A stretch of 21,078 nt of DNA, taken from positions 1 through 21,078 of the forward strand of contig DCHI01000052.1 of the NCBI GenBank assembly GCA_002314795.1. The letters run 5' to 3'. Origin of the DNA: Bacteroidales bacterium UBA1756. Lineage in GTDB: Bacteria > Bacteroidota > Bacteroidia > Bacteroidales > WCHB1-69. How positions within the stretch are numbered: the stretch's first letter is position 1; every line of letters starts with the position of its first letter. The notes below the pieces were generated by a model. The model made no database searches and was not told where the DNA came from. It saw nothing but the letters and a program-made list of their open reading frames with translations. Position numbers and translations under genes: made by a program. Shown in pieces: positions 21,055 through 21,078 of this stretch.

Positions 21055-21078
21055 ATAAAGTTTGTAAAGTTTGTAAAG
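21055..21078 (+). repeat. 9-bp tandem repeat array at the right edge
   Basis: At least two and a half copies of AAAGTTTGT (ATAAAGTTT, GTAAAGTTT, GTAAAG) run to the end of the window just past the korB terminator. The motif and orientation are the same as at 12323-12350. The array continues beyond the window, so its size and what follows are unknown. Confidence 0.78.

Overview
The window looks like a chromosomal segment of a Bacteroidota (Bacteroidales-type) bacterium of moderate GC. Seen directly: most transcription units are preceded by the Bacteroidota sigma-factor -7 box TAnnTTTG (often exactly TACCTTTGC). Shine-Dalgarno sequences are mostly absent; htrA is the clear exception. The primary sigma factor is the short form typical of the phylum, starting MRQIKIS. 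A DUF4476 protein, a lipoprotein-like beta-helix protein and a KorAB oxidoreductase without a fused ferredoxin domain fit the same group.

Layout. (1) 1-1809, minus strand: a type I restriction-modification locus cut by the left edge, with hsdM followed by the first 54 codons of a DUF1016/YhcG-type gene that has its own promoter-like box. (2) 1810-2108: a repeat-bearing intergenic stretch. (3) 2109-4075, plus strand: a periplasmic thioredoxin-like protein, then a sirtuin overlapping a PhnP-like metallo-hydrolase. (4) 4072-12262, minus strand: a chain in transcription order of an S41 protease, dnaG, truA, a beta-helix lipoprotein candidate, an alkaline phosphatase and, after a repeat-bearing gap, a DUF4476 protein. 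(5) 12535-13159, minus strand: rplU-rpmA with a textbook terminator. (6) 13306-16485, plus strand: htrA, rpoD, rsmI and a riboflavin kinase. (7) 16482-16715, minus strand: a short remnant resembling the C-terminus of DUF4143/AAA ATPases. (8) 16923-20989, plus strand: kbl-korA-korB with a clear promoter and terminator.

Most genes are housekeeping. Ctp, HtrA, the thioredoxin-like protein and the phosphatase serve the cell envelope. DnaG, TruA, L21, L27, RpoD and RsmI serve replication, transcription and translation. Kbl and KorAB join threonine/glycine breakdown to ferredoxin-linked 2-oxoacid chemistry.

The most unusual material is not in the main genes. There is a family of intergenic repeats (9-bp arrays plus a GACGTCAC hairpin) at several sites, one of which exactly fills the gap between truA and the next gene. 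There is also a riboflavin kinase without its usual FAD-synthetase half, and a DUF1016-type gene inside the restriction locus. I see no clear evidence of a wholly new multi-gene system. The best place to look for one is beyond the left edge.
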